From assembly GCA_016296235.1 (NCBI GenBank), contig JAEDJR010000004.1:1-35010 (forward strand): DNA of 35,010 bases, read 5' to 3'. The stretch's first letter is position 1. Each line of letters begins with the position of its first letter. This document shows, piece after piece, positions 25,806 through 34,376 of the stretch. The notes beneath the pieces are model-generated. The model had not been told where the DNA came from. It was given only the letters and a program-made list of their open reading frames with translations, and ran no database searches. This stretch comes from Oscillospiraceae bacterium. Its GTDB lineage: Bacteria; Bacillota; Clostridia; Oscillospirales; Oscillospiraceae. Position numbers and translations under genes: made by a program.

Positions 25806-25833
25806 GCGCCCTCCTGCAAAGGCAGGAGGGCGC
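25806..25833 (-). terminator. Terminator of the SSS symporter gene
   Basis: GCGCCCTCCTGC and GCAGGAGGGCGC make a perfect 12-bp stem with a 4-base loop; on the minus strand it is followed by TTTTA. It lies 31 bases after the symporter stop codon. Confidence 0.85.
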
Positions 25834-25863
25834 CAGCTTATTGTGATTTCTTATTTCTTCAGA

Positions 25864-27306
25864 TTATTCCGCAGCATAAGCGGAGGGAGCGGCCTTGACG
25901 CCCTTCTTCCACTCGATCCAGTTGACCAGGAAGAAGGTCACCACGCCGATGGCGCAGCCAAAGACCACAGGCAGGATGCCGAAGCCCTTGGTCATATCGC
26001 CGCCGGTGTACAGCTGCCAGACGATAAAGGCAACGGTGCCGGTGAACAGGGAAACCACGCCGGAATTCTTGGTGGCCTTGGGCACAGCCAGGCCCAGGCC
26101 GTAGGCGGCGAAGGGACCTGCGCAGCGGATGCCGAAGGCGAAGGTGTTCATGGCGGCGATGGAAATGCCGAACATGGAGATCAGCATGGCAACCACAGCG
26201 GCAACCACGTTGCACACACGGGTGTAGAGAATGATCTGCTTCTCGCTGAGGCTCTTCCGGCCCACATTGCCCAGGTACAGGTCGTTGATGACCATGGAGG
26301 ACATGCACAGCAGGTTGGAGTCTGCAGAGGACATGGTAGCGCAGATAATCGCGGCGGAAATCAGGCCGACAATGGCGGCGGGGGCATGCACCGTGGACAC
26401 AGCCATCATGGCGTTGGAGCCGTTCTCAGCCAGCATGGGCAGGGTGTCCTTCACGGCCAGAGCGGCCAGGCCCAGCAGGACGGGGAAGATGGACATGGCG
26501 GCCATCAGGACGGCAGACAGCAGGGAGGCATTGCGGGCGGTCTTTTCGTCCTTGGCGGTTTCGAACCGGGTGACCATTTCGGGGCCGGCCAGGAAGGTAC
26601 AGAAGTAGTTGAAAATGTAGCCGATGATCGGCACCCAGCCGATCTTGGCGATGTTCAGCTGCTCGCCGGGCAGCGCAGCTGAAATGGCCTGCCAGCCGCC
26701 GCAGCCCTTGATGACGAAGGGTGTTGCAATGGCCAGGCCCACCAGAATGATGCCGAACTGAATCAGGTCGGAAACCTGGTCGGCCATCATGCCGCCGAAG
26801 GTGGTGTAGAGGATCACGACCAGACCGGCAATCAGCAGGGCCACATTCATGGGGATACCCGTCAGAGTGGCGACCACGGTGCCGGAAGCGGCGATCTGGG
26901 AGGAGGTCAGGCAGAACAGGGACAGAACGCTCAGAACTGCGGTGAAGTTGCTGGAAATCTTGCCGAAGCGGCGGCCCACGACCTCAGGAATGGTGATGGC
27001 CATGGTCTTGCGGATCTTGGGTGCGAAGTAGGCCAGCGGTATCATGGCGATGGACGCCGCCAGCACATACCAGATGGCACTCAAACCCCAGGAGCCAAAG
27101 GCCTTCTGTGCCAGGCCGGTGGTACAGCCACCGCCGATGTTGTTGGCGGACAGAGAGAAGGCCACCATGAACAGGCCCATTCTGCGGCCCGCGACCATGT
27201 AGTCCTTGCTGTCCTTGATATGCAGCTTGCCGACAACGAAACCGACAATCAGCATACCGACCAGATAGGCGACCACAATAATCAGGGGGATTAACTGAAT
27301 TTCCAT
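25864..27306 (-). CDS. Sodium:solute symporter family (SSS) transporter
   Basis: The 480-residue protein is a 13-helix-type member of the SSS family (PutP/PanF/SglT), which moves a solute inward with Na+. The start MEIQLIPLIIVVAYL has GGAGG seven bases upstream; the frame is open for 25 more codons without a ribosome site. Recognisable parts are KDYMVAGRRMG (about 33-43), FSLSANNIGGGCTTG (about 49-63, the SSS unwound helix 1 region) and the central VVILYTTFGGMMADQVSDLIQF (in part GGMMADQVSDLIQ). Solute cannot be read; the family includes proline, pantothenate, sugars and carboxylates. It has its own promoter and terminator and is a single-gene transcript. Confidence 0.92.
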   Translation of the reverse strand: MEIQLIPLIIVVAYLVGMLIVGFVVGKLHIKDSKDYMVAGRRMGLFMVAFSLSANNIGGGCTTGLAQKAFGSWGLSAIWYVLAASIAMIPLAYFAPKIRKTMAITIPEVVGRRFGKISSNFTAVLSVLSLFCLTSSQIAASGTVVATLTGIPMNVALLIAGLVVILYTTFGGMMADQVSDLIQFGIILVGLAIATPFVIKGCGGWQAISAALPGEQLNIAKIGWVPIIGYIFNYFCTFLAGPEMVTRFETAKDEKTARNASLLSAVLMAAMSIFPVLLGLAALAVKDTLPMLAENGSNAMMAVSTVHAPAAIVGLISAAIICATMSSADSNLLCMSSMVINDLYLGNVGRKSLSEKQIILYTRVCNVVAAVVAMLISMFGISIAAMNTFAFGIRCAGPFAAYGLGLAVPKATKNSGVVSLFTGTVAFIVWQLYTGGDMTKGFGILPVVFGCAIGVVTFFLVNWIEWKKGVKAAPSAYAAE

Positions 27307-27364
27307 GAAATTTCCTCCTTCTTTCTCCGGTCCGGCTAAGCCGCACCATTTTTGGATATAATAT

Positions 27365-27393
27365 ATTATAATAGATTGCATTTTATTTGTAAA
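27365..27393 (-). promoter_or_regulatory. Sigma-A promoter of the SSS symporter
   Basis: On the minus strand TTTACA (27393-27388) and TATAAT (27370-27365) are 17 bases apart in a strongly AT-rich segment. The untranslated leader is about 50 bases. Confidence 0.8.
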
Positions 27394-27448
27394 TTATGAG
27401 TTTTGCCGATGTCCGGGCTGTCAATCTGTACTGCTTTTCTCTCTTTAG

Positions 27449-28753
27449 CTAATTAACCAATTTAGTTTCATGCCGCAGCGCCAGCAGCGCAAGGAGATTG
27501 GGCAGACACATGAGCCCGTTGAGCAGATCGGAAACCGCCCAGGCCGACCGCAGATTCATGGTGGCTCCCAGCACCACAACTGCCACATAGCAGATCCGGT
27601 AGATCTGCACGCCGGTGTCGCCCCACAGGTATTCTGCGCAGCGGACGCCATAGAGCTGCCAGCTGATCAGTGTAGCCAGGGCCAGCAGTCCCAGGCACAG
27701 GGCCGAGAGCACGGCAGCCCGGGCGCCGAATACGGTCTCCAGGGCCGCTGCGGCCAGTTCTGCGCCTGCCGGCTGGCCATAGGCAATGGGGACGCCGCTG
27801 CAGAGAATGGCCAACGCGGTCAACGTACACAGTACCACCGTATCCGCAAACACTTCAAAAATTCCCAGCAGGCCCTGCGCCTCCGGCCCGGCTTCCGCAG
27901 CGGCATGGGCAATGGGCGCGGAACCCAGCCCGGCCTCATTGGAGAAGATTCCCCGGGACACTCCCCAGCGGACCGCCTGGCGGATTCCGATCCCCACGCC
28001 GCCGCCCAGGACCGCCTGTGGGCAAAACGCGCCCCGGACAATGGCGGACAGAACCCGCCCCAGGCTTCGCCAATGGGCCCCGACGACCGCCAAAGCCCCC
28101 AGGACGTACAGCAGCGCCATGACCGGCACCATCCGTTCCATCACAGCGCCGATGCGTTTTGCCCCGCCCAGTGTCACCAGCGCCACAATCAGGGCGGCCG
28201 CCAAACCCGTTCCCAGGGCAGCCGCAAACGGTTTTGCCCGGGGCAGCGCCAGGGCCACCGACGCGGCAATGGTATGTACCTGGGCAATATTGCCCATTCC
28301 AAAGGAAGCCAGTACCGTGCACAGGGCAAACACCGCCGCCAGAGGTTTCCACCGTTCGCCCATGCCCCGGCGGATGTAATACATGGGGCCGCCCAGGTAT
28401 GTGCCGTCTGCACCGCGGATCCGGTATCGCATGGCCAGCACCACCTCGGCATACTTGGTCGCCATGCCGAAAAACGCCGAAACCCACATCCAGAACACCG
28501 CTCCCGGGCCGCCCAGGGCGATGGCCCCGGCCACTCCGGCGATATTGCCCGTACCGACCGTAGCGGCCAATGCCGTGCACACCGCCTGAAACGAGGACCG
28601 GCTCCCGCTCCGAAGGCTCCTGCCCACCTGCCGGATGGAGGCCCCCAGCTTCCGCACCTGCACGGCCCGGGTCTCCCAGGTCAGCAGCATTCCCACGGCC
28701 AGCAGCAGCACCATGGCCGGCGTCCCCCAGACCAGCTCCGCCAGCTTTTCCAT
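27449..28753 (-). CDS. AGCS family alanine/glycine:cation symporter
   Basis: The 434-residue transporter belongs to the AGCS (DagA/AlsT) family, which takes up alanine, glycine or D-alanine with Na+ or H+. The family signature region is clear: ALAATVGTGNIAGVAGAIALGGPGAVFWMW (for example ATVGTGNIAGVA at about 70), then TYLGGPMYYIRRGMG and later GIFSNEAGLGSAPIAHAAA. Start 28753 has GGAGG seven bases upstream; an ATG two codons earlier lies only one base after the same site. It is divergent from nadE. No terminator was seen after it. The minus-strand promoter upstream is not clear. Confidence 0.94.
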   Translation of the reverse strand: MEKLAELVWGTPAMVLLLAVGMLLTWETRAVQVRKLGASIRQVGRSLRSGSRSSFQAVCTALAATVGTGNIAGVAGAIALGGPGAVFWMWVSAFFGMATKYAEVVLAMRYRIRGADGTYLGGPMYYIRRGMGERWKPLAAVFALCTVLASFGMGNIAQVHTIAASVALALPRAKPFAAALGTGLAAALIVALVTLGGAKRIGAVMERMVPVMALLYVLGALAVVGAHWRSLGRVLSAIVRGAFCPQAVLGGGVGIGIRQAVRWGVSRGIFSNEAGLGSAPIAHAAAEAGPEAQGLLGIFEVFADTVVLCTLTALAILCSGVPIAYGQPAGAELAAAALETVFGARAAVLSALCLGLLALATLISWQLYGVRCAEYLWGDTGVQIYRICYVAVVVLGATMNLRSAWAVSDLLNGLMCLPNLLALLALRHETKLVN

Positions 28754-28830
28754 GGACATCCCTCCCTCGGCATATTCTATGCGGCTTGCCGGCCTTTCTT
28801 GTCCGGTCTGCCGGAAATCCTCCGCGGTTC

Positions 28831-28859
28831 TTGAATTTTTGGCACACTTGCAGTATGAT
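28831..28859 (+). promoter_or_regulatory. Sigma-A promoter of nadE-niaR
   Basis: TTGAAT (28831-28836) and TATGAT (28854-28859) are 17 bases apart, with a predicted start near 28866 and the nadE start at 28889. Confidence 0.72.
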
Positions 28860-28868
28860 ACATGCAAG
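28847..28868 (+). promoter_or_regulatory. Dyad over the nadE -10 box, candidate NiaR operator
   Basis: CTTGCA (28847-28852), GTAT-G-ATAC (28853-28861) and TGCAAG (28863-28868) form an almost perfect palindrome with one extra A. It covers the -10 box and the predicted transcription start. A NAD/niacin repressor gene is the second gene of this operon, so NiaR is the natural candidate; the match to a known NiaR motif was not checked. Confidence 0.55.
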
Positions 28869-28888
28869 AACATCTCAGGGAGGTACTT

Positions 28889-30799
28889 ATGAGAGACGGT
28901 TTCATTACAGTAGCCGCCGGCACGCCCAAGCTGCGGGTGGCGGACTGTCCCTATAATGCGGAGCAAAGCCTGATTCTGATCCGGAAGGCAGCCGAAGAGG
29001 GTGTCAAGCTGCTGGTTCTGCCGGAGCTGGGCCTCACCGGCTATACCTGCGGCGACCTGTTCCTGCAGCCCACCCTCCTGCGGGGTGCGGAGGACGCGCT
29101 GGGCCTGCTTCTGGAGCAGACGAAGGATCTGGAGCTGGTCTGGCTGGCCGGTCTGCCCATCCGGGTGGGCGGCGCCCTGTATAACTGCGCCGCCGTATGC
29201 CAGCGGGGCAAAATTCTGGGCGTGGTTCCCAAGACCAACATCCCCAATTACGGAGAGTTCTACGAAAAGCGCCACTTTGCCCCGGGGCCCACGGAGCCGG
29301 CACCCATCTTGCTGTGCGGGCAGCAGCCCCTGCTGGGCACCAATCTGCTGTTCCAGTGCGCAGACATGCCGGAGTTTGTTCTCGGTGCGGAGATTTGTGA
29401 GGATCTCTGGGTTCCCAGACCGCCCACGGATCATCTGGCGGCTTCCGGCGCCACGGTGCTTTGCAACCTGTCCGCCAGCAACGAAACGGCCTCCAAGGCC
29501 GATTACCGCCGCCAGCTGGTCATGGGCCAGTCGGCCAGGCTGACCGCTGCCTACGTCTATGCCAGCAGCGGCGACGGGGAATCCACCTCCGACCTGGTGT
29601 TCTCCGGCCACGATCTCATCGCCGAAAACGGAAGCATTCTGGCGGAGCAGCGCTTCACCTGCGGCCTGGTGCTGACCCAGATCGACGTGCTGCGCCTGCA
29701 CCAGGAGCGCTGCCGGACCCTGCGCTTTGCGGCGGCGCAGCCTGAGCACTGCGAAACCGTTCTCTTCCACTGGACCCTGGAGGAAACCCGCCTGACCCGC
29801 CCCGTATCTCCCTCTCCCTTTGTCCCCCTGGATCCGGTTCAGCGGCGGGATGCCTGTGAAGAGGTCTTAACCCTTGCCTCCCTGGGCCTGCAGCACCGTG
29901 TGGAGCACACCCACGCCAAAACCGCTGTCATCGGCCTGTCCGGCGGCCTGGACTCCACTCTGGCCCTGCTCATTGCCATCCGGGCCTTCGACCGTCTGGG
30001 CCGGGACCGGAAAGACATTCTGGCCGTGACCATGCCCTGCTTCGGCACCACGGCCCGCACCCGCAGCAACGCGGAAATTCTGGCGGAGCACTGCGGCTGC
30101 TCCTTCCGCTCCATTTCCATCGCCGACAGCGTCCGCAGTCACTTCCGGGACATCGGCCAGGAGATGGACTGCCATGACGTGACCTTTGAAAACGCCCAGG
30201 CCCGGGAACGCACCCAGGTGCTGATGGATCTGGCCAACATGACCGGCGGTCTGGTGGTCGGCACCGGCGATCTCAGCGAGCTGGCCCTGGGCTGGGCCAC
30301 CTACAACGGCGACCACATGAGCATGTACAGCGTCAATGCCTCCATTCCCAAGACCCTGGTTCGCCATCTGGTGGCGCATACCGCCCAGGAAACCGGCGAC
30401 GAGGGACTCCGCGCTGTCCTGAACGACATTCTCGACACCCCCGTGTCGCCGGAGCTGCTGCCTGCCGACGGGGAGCAGATTGCGCAGAAAACCGAGGATC
30501 TGGTCGGCCCCTACGAGCTGCATGACTTCTTCCTCTACTATGCCCTGCGCTGGACCTGCTCACCGGGGAAAATTCTCCGGCTGGCCCAGTATGCCCTGGG
30601 GCAAGCCTATGACCGGGAAACCATTCTGAAGTGGCTGCGAACCTTCTACCGCCGCTTCTTCACCCAGCAGTTCAAGCGCAACTGTATTCCCGACGGTCCC
30701 AAGGTCGGCACCGTTTCCCTGTCGCCCCGCGGCGACTGGCGGATGCCCTCCGACGCCCAGTGGACCCTGTGGGAAGCGGAATTGGACAAGCTCCAGTAA
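28889..30799 (+). CDS. nadE: Glutamine-hydrolysing NAD+ synthetase
   Basis: NadE converts deamido-NAD+ (nicotinate adenine dinucleotide) to NAD+ with ATP and ammonia from glutamine. The 636-residue protein is the two-domain form. The nitrilase-type glutaminase domain has catalytic Glu46 (LPELGLTGYTC), Lys115 (VPKTNIPNYGEFYEKR) and Cys170 (GAEICEDLW). The C-terminal synthetase domain has the P-loop SGGLDST at about residue 350, GTGDLSELALGW and the final FYRRFFTQQFKRNCIPDGPKVG (partly RFFTQQFKRNCIPDGPKVG). The start MRDGFITVAAG has AGGGAGG before it; a start nine codons upstream is not supported. It is followed after 12 bases by niaR. Confidence 0.97.
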   Translation: MRDGFITVAAGTPKLRVADCPYNAEQSLILIRKAAEEGVKLLVLPELGLTGYTCGDLFLQPTLLRGAEDALGLLLEQTKDLELVWLAGLPIRVGGALYNCAAVCQRGKILGVVPKTNIPNYGEFYEKRHFAPGPTEPAPILLCGQQPLLGTNLLFQCADMPEFVLGAEICEDLWVPRPPTDHLAASGATVLCNLSASNETASKADYRRQLVMGQSARLTAAYVYASSGDGESTSDLVFSGHDLIAENGSILAEQRFTCGLVLTQIDVLRLHQERCRTLRFAAAQPEHCETVLFHWTLEETRLTRPVSPSPFVPLDPVQRRDACEEVLTLASLGLQHRVEHTHAKTAVIGLSGGLDSTLALLIAIRAFDRLGRDRKDILAVTMPCFGTTARTRSNAEILAEHCGCSFRSISIADSVRSHFRDIGQEMDCHDVTFENAQARERTQVLMDLANMTGGLVVGTGDLSELALGWATYNGDHMSMYSVNASIPKTLVRHLVAHTAQETGDEGLRAVLNDILDTPVSPELLPADGEQIAQKTEDLVGPYELHDFFLYYALRWTCSPGKILRLAQYALGQAYDRETILKWLRTFYRRFFTQQFKRNCIPDGPKVGTVSLSPRGDWRMPSDAQWTLWEAELDKLQ

Positions 30800-30811
30800 G
30801 GAGGCCCGGAA

Positions 30812-31360
30812 ATGAACGGTACGGAACGCAGAGCGAAGATCCTGGAGTTGCTTCGGGCAGCCTCCAGTCCCCTGTCCGGTTCGGCCCTGGCCCGGAGCCT
30901 GGGGGTCAGCCGGCAGGTTATCGTCCAGGATATGGCCCTGCTGCGGGCCAGAACCGACCTGGAGATTCTATCCACCTATCAGGGCTATCTCCTTCTCCAG
31001 CCCCAGGAGCCCTGCCGCCGGGTATTCAAGGTGCGCCACAGCTCCGAACGAACCCAGGAGGAGCTGCAGGAAATCGTGGATCTGGGGGGACGGGTGGAGG
31101 ATGTGTTCGTCTACCACCGGGTCTACGGAGTCGTGCGGGGCCAGCTGGCCATCGCCTCCCGGAAGGACATCCGGGAATTTATGGACCGCCTGGCAGAGAG
31201 CCGTTCCGCGCCGCTGATGCTGATTACCGATGATTTCCACTATCACACCGTGGCCGCCGACGACGAGCAGACTCTGGATCAGATTCAGGCCCGCCTTGGC
31301 GAGCTGGGCCTCCTGGCGCCCCTGCGGGAGCACGAACCGGTGGATTTTTGGAAAAAATAG
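30812..31360 (+). CDS. niaR: NiaR-type transcriptional repressor (HTH + 3H domain)
   Basis: NiaR (YrxA) represses NAD synthesis and niacin uptake genes when niacin is present. The 182-residue protein has an N-terminal winged helix-turn-helix (LSGSALARSLGVSRQVIVQDMALLR, with core ALARSLGVSRQVIVQD) and a C-terminal 3H domain. The latter shows the histidine-containing sites in KVRHSSERTQEEL, VFVYHRVYGVVRG and DDFHYHTV, thought to bind nickel and niacin. Length matches the family (about 170-180). AAGGAGG precedes the ATG. Cotranscription with nadE suggests autoregulation through the dyad over the nadE promoter. Confidence 0.9.
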   Translation: MNGTERRAKILELLRAASSPLSGSALARSLGVSRQVIVQDMALLRARTDLEILSTYQGYLLLQPQEPCRRVFKVRHSSERTQEELQEIVDLGGRVEDVFVYHRVYGVVRGQLAIASRKDIREFMDRLAESRSAPLMLITDDFHYHTVAADDEQTLDQIQARLGELGLLAPLREHEPVDFWKK

Positions 31361-31363
31361 CGC

Positions 31364-31403
31364 TTCGGCCCCAATCTTACAAAAGCGTAAGGTTGGGGCC
31401 GAA
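31364..31403 (+). terminator. Hairpin after niaR
   Basis: TTCGGCCCCAATCTTAC (31364-31380) pairs with GTAAGGTTGGGGCCGAA (31387-31403), a 17-bp stem with one G-T pair and a 6-base loop. The tail (ATTGTAAGGTTC) is poor in T, so it may be a weak terminator or an mRNA end structure. Confidence 0.65.
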
Positions 31404-31477
31404 ATTGTAAGGTTCTTCGATGGCTAAACGTTCTGCGTCATGGTATGCTGTAGAAAACACCGAAGGGAGGTGCTTCC

Positions 31478-32239
31478 ATGCCCTTGCTGGAAGTTACCAA
31501 TTTGAAAAAAGTCTACACCACCCGCTTTGGCGGCGCGTCGGTGCAGGCCCTGTCCGACGTGAGCTTCTCCGTGGAGCAGGGAGAATATGTGGCCATCATG
31601 GGCGAGTCCGGCTCCGGCAAGACCACCCTGCTGAACATCCTGGCAGCCCTGGACCGGCCCACCGGCGGTGAAGTCCGCCTGTCCGGAACGGATATGGAGC
31701 AGATCAGGGAACGCGACCTGGCCGCCTTCCGCCGGGAGAACCTGGGCTTTGTATTCCAGGAATTCAACCTGCTGGACACCTTTTCCGTGGAGGACAACAT
31801 TCTCCTGCCCCTGGTGCTCCAGGGCAAGACCTATCCCCAGATGGCCGGCGCCCTGGAGGCCATCGCCAAGCGGCTGCACATCAGCGATCTGCTGAAAAAG
31901 TACCCCTACGAGATCTCCGGCGGTCAGAAGCAGCGTGCGGCCGTGGCCCGGGCGCTGATTACCCAGCCCCAGATTCTCCTGGCCGACGAGCCCACCGGCG
32001 CGCTGGATTCCAAAGCCACCGACAGCCTTTTGCAGCTGTTTGAGGAGGTCAATCTCATGGGCCAGACCATTCTTATGGTCACCCACTCCGTCAAGGCCGC
32101 CAGCCATGCGGGCCGGGTCCTGTTCATCAAGGACGGTCAGGTATTCCACCAGCTGTACCGTGGCGGCAACTCCTGCGAGCAGTTCTACACCCGCATCGCC
32201 GATTCCCTGACCGTGCTGACCACGGGAGGTGGGGACTGA
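31478..32239 (+). CDS. BceA-like ABC transporter ATP-binding protein
   Basis: The 253-residue ATPase belongs to the MacB/BceA (LolD-like) group, which energises FtsX-type permeases that resist cell-wall-targeting peptides. Motifs are complete: Walker A GESGSGKTTL (about 43-52), Q-loop VFQEFNLLD, signature ISGGQKQRAAVARAL (a variant of LSGGQ), Walker B ILLADEPTGALD and the His switch VTHS. GAAGGGAGG precedes the ATG. Its stop codon overlaps the permease start by one base. A possible extended -10 (TGGTATGCT, 31441-31449) lies upstream, but no good -35 was seen. Confidence 0.93.
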   Translation: MPLLEVTNLKKVYTTRFGGASVQALSDVSFSVEQGEYVAIMGESGSGKTTLLNILAALDRPTGGEVRLSGTDMEQIRERDLAAFRRENLGFVFQEFNLLDTFSVEDNILLPLVLQGKTYPQMAGALEAIAKRLHISDLLKKYPYEISGGQKQRAAVARALITQPQILLADEPTGALDSKATDSLLQLFEEVNLMGQTILMVTHSVKAASHAGRVLFIKDGQVFHQLYRGGNSCEQFYTRIADSLTVLTTGGGD

Positions 32240-34329
32240 TGTACCGCAGGCTGGCCTGGCATAATCTGCGCCACAACTCCAAGTTCTACCTGCCCTACCT
32301 GTTCACCATCGTGGGCACCGCCGCCGTGTTCTACATCATGACAGCCCTGGCCTCCGCCAGCGATCTGCCAAAGCAGATCCGCTATGCCTACCTGTCCATG
32401 TTCATGACCATCGGCATGTTTGTGGTGGGCCTGTTCACCATCATTTTTCTGTTCTACACCAACGCGTTCCTTATGAAGCGGCGGAAAAAGGAACTGGGCC
32501 TGTACAACGTCCTGGGTATGGGCAAGGCCCACATCGGCAAGGTTCTGGCCTGGGAGACGCTTTTCATCGGCCTGGCGGGCATTGTGGGCGGCGTGGCCTT
32601 CGGGATGCTGTTCCACCGGCTGGTGGCTATGCTGGTGTATAAGGTCATCCAGTTCTCCGTAGGCTTCACCTTCTATATCTGCTGGCCCGGCATTCTGGCC
32701 ACGGTGTGCCTGTTCGGCGCCGTGCTGCTGCTCAATCTGATCTACAACCTGCTGACCATGCTGCGCCAGAGCCCCGTGGCCATGATGCGCGAGGGCAGCG
32801 CCGGAGAAAAGGAACCGAAAACCCGGTGGCTTCTGGCTATTCTGGGCGTGCTTTGCCTGGGCGGCGGCTATGCCATCGCCCTGATGACCAAAAACGCCCT
32901 GGAGGCCCTGTCCTTTTACTTCGTGGCCGTGTTCCTGGTCATCATCGGCACCTACTGTCTCTTCACCGCCGGCAGCATCGCTCTGCTAAAGATTCTGAAG
33001 AAAAACAAACGGTACTACTACCAGACCCAGCATTTCATCTCCGTGTCCGGCATGCTCTACCGCATGAAGCGCAACGCCGTGGGCCTTGCCAACATCTGCA
33101 TTCTCTCCACCATGGTGCTGGTCATGATCTCCGGAACCCTCAGCCTGTATCTGGGCACCGAGGATATCGCTGTCCGGCAGACGCCCGCCGACTGGGTCTC
33201 CATTCTGCGCTATAACCCCGATGAAGGCGACCAGCCGGATTTCGCGGCCCTGGAACGCAGAATCGCGGAGACCGCCCAGTCCCAGGGCCTGGAGGTCATC
33301 AAGAGCCAGTCCTTCACCGGTATGGAACGGACATTTTACGTTCAGGGTGATCAACTGCAGCTGAAGCCGTCGGAGCAAAACGGGGTCCTGACCTGGGATT
33401 CGGATGTATCGTGCCAGTTTCTCAGCGCCGCGGACTACACTGCCCTCACCGGTGTTCCCGTGACCCTGGAGCCGGGAGAACTCGCCGTCTGTGATCCCGA
33501 AGGGCTGCTGCCGGATCAGGGGCAGCTGGTTTTCAACGCCTTTCTTTCAGATCCTGAGCCCGGAGAAACCTACACCGATGGCGGCGTCCTGGACTATGTT
33601 GTCGTCCGGCATCTCACGGAGGTTCCCAACACCGGCGGCTGGTTCCCCATGGTCGGCGCCAGCAATATCATCGGGGAAAACCACTGCTGTATCGTGGTGG
33701 ACAGCCGGGCCACCTTGCTGGATCTCTTCAGCCGCATCTACGGCGCTTACGGCCACACCAACAACTGCGGCTACCTCCAGTGGGGCCTGTTCACAACCCT
33801 GTCCGGCAGCCGGCAGGAAAAGCTGGACGCCTATGTCAACACCTTCGGCAACATTGAAACCACGCCGGACTTCACCGGCACCGGCTCCTGGAAATGGTTC
33901 TCCACGGACTCCCAGCAGCAGGGTATGGCGGAATACTATTCCATGAACGGCGGGTTCTTCTTCCTTGGTGTGTTCCTGGGCATCCTGTTCCTCATGGCTA
34001 CGGTGCTCATTATTTACTACAAGCAGGTGTCCGAGGGCTATGAGGACCGCCAGCGGTTCCAGATCATGCAGAAGGTGGGCCTGGAACGGCAGCAGATCCG
34101 CCGCTCCATCAACGGGCAGCTCCTGGCTGTGTTCTTCCTGCCCCTGCTGGCCGCCGCCGTCCATGTGGTCTTTGATTTCCGGCTCATGATACAGCTGCTG
34201 CAGCTGTTCCGCATGGACAATGTGGGACTGACCACCCTGTGCACCCTGGCCAGCTTCGGCTTGTTCACCGTGTTCTATGTGCTGGTGTACCGCGTCACCG
34301 CCAAGGCCTATTACAAGATTGTGGCATAA
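32239..34329 (+). CDS. BceB-like FtsX-domain ABC transporter permease
   Basis: The 696-residue permease has the BceB plan: one N-terminal membrane segment, an FtsX core with three (about 55-80, 110-140, 150-175), more helices to about 310, a large extracellular domain at about 320-560 and three C-terminal helices. The extracellular domain is the part that senses or grips antimicrobial peptides such as bacitracin in known BceAB systems. Conserved cytoplasmic parts such as KRRKKELGLYNVLGMGKAHIGK (in part KKELGLYNVLGMGK) are clear. No BceRS two-component genes lie in the window, although they are commonly adjacent. A substrate cannot be assigned. Confidence 0.9.
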   Translation: MYRRLAWHNLRHNSKFYLPYLFTIVGTAAVFYIMTALASASDLPKQIRYAYLSMFMTIGMFVVGLFTIIFLFYTNAFLMKRRKKELGLYNVLGMGKAHIGKVLAWETLFIGLAGIVGGVAFGMLFHRLVAMLVYKVIQFSVGFTFYICWPGILATVCLFGAVLLLNLIYNLLTMLRQSPVAMMREGSAGEKEPKTRWLLAILGVLCLGGGYAIALMTKNALEALSFYFVAVFLVIIGTYCLFTAGSIALLKILKKNKRYYYQTQHFISVSGMLYRMKRNAVGLANICILSTMVLVMISGTLSLYLGTEDIAVRQTPADWVSILRYNPDEGDQPDFAALERRIAETAQSQGLEVIKSQSFTGMERTFYVQGDQLQLKPSEQNGVLTWDSDVSCQFLSAADYTALTGVPVTLEPGELAVCDPEGLLPDQGQLVFNAFLSDPEPGETYTDGGVLDYVVVRHLTEVPNTGGWFPMVGASNIIGENHCCIVVDSRATLLDLFSRIYGAYGHTNNCGYLQWGLFTTLSGSRQEKLDAYVNTFGNIETTPDFTGTGSWKWFSTDSQQQGMAEYYSMNGGFFFLGVFLGILFLMATVLIIYYKQVSEGYEDRQRFQIMQKVGLERQQIRRSINGQLLAVFFLPLLAAAVHVVFDFRLMIQLLQLFRMDNVGLTTLCTLASFGLFTVFYVLVYRVTAKAYYKIVA

Positions 34330-34338
34330 TAAAAAACA

Positions 34339-34373
34339 GCATGGCATTGCGGACTGGTTTCGCAATGCCATGC
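34339..34373. terminator. Bidirectional terminator between permease and GNAT genes
   Basis: GCATGGCATTGCG and CGCAATGCCATGC form a perfect 13-bp stem with a 9-base loop. GTTTTAT follows on the plus side, and on the minus side TGTTTTTTATTA follows, so both convergent genes can end here. Confidence 0.88.
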
Positions 34374-34376
34374 GTT

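Noticed and set aside
25607..25846. Plus-strand frame across the end of the sensor gene and the palindromic repeat
   Set aside because: It has no ribosome site and consists of repeat sequence and an alternate frame of the sensor gene.
28754..29770. N-terminal extension of the AGCS transporter frame across nadE
   Set aside because: The frame is open to 29770 but this part is antisense to nadE; the family start and ribosome site are at 28753.
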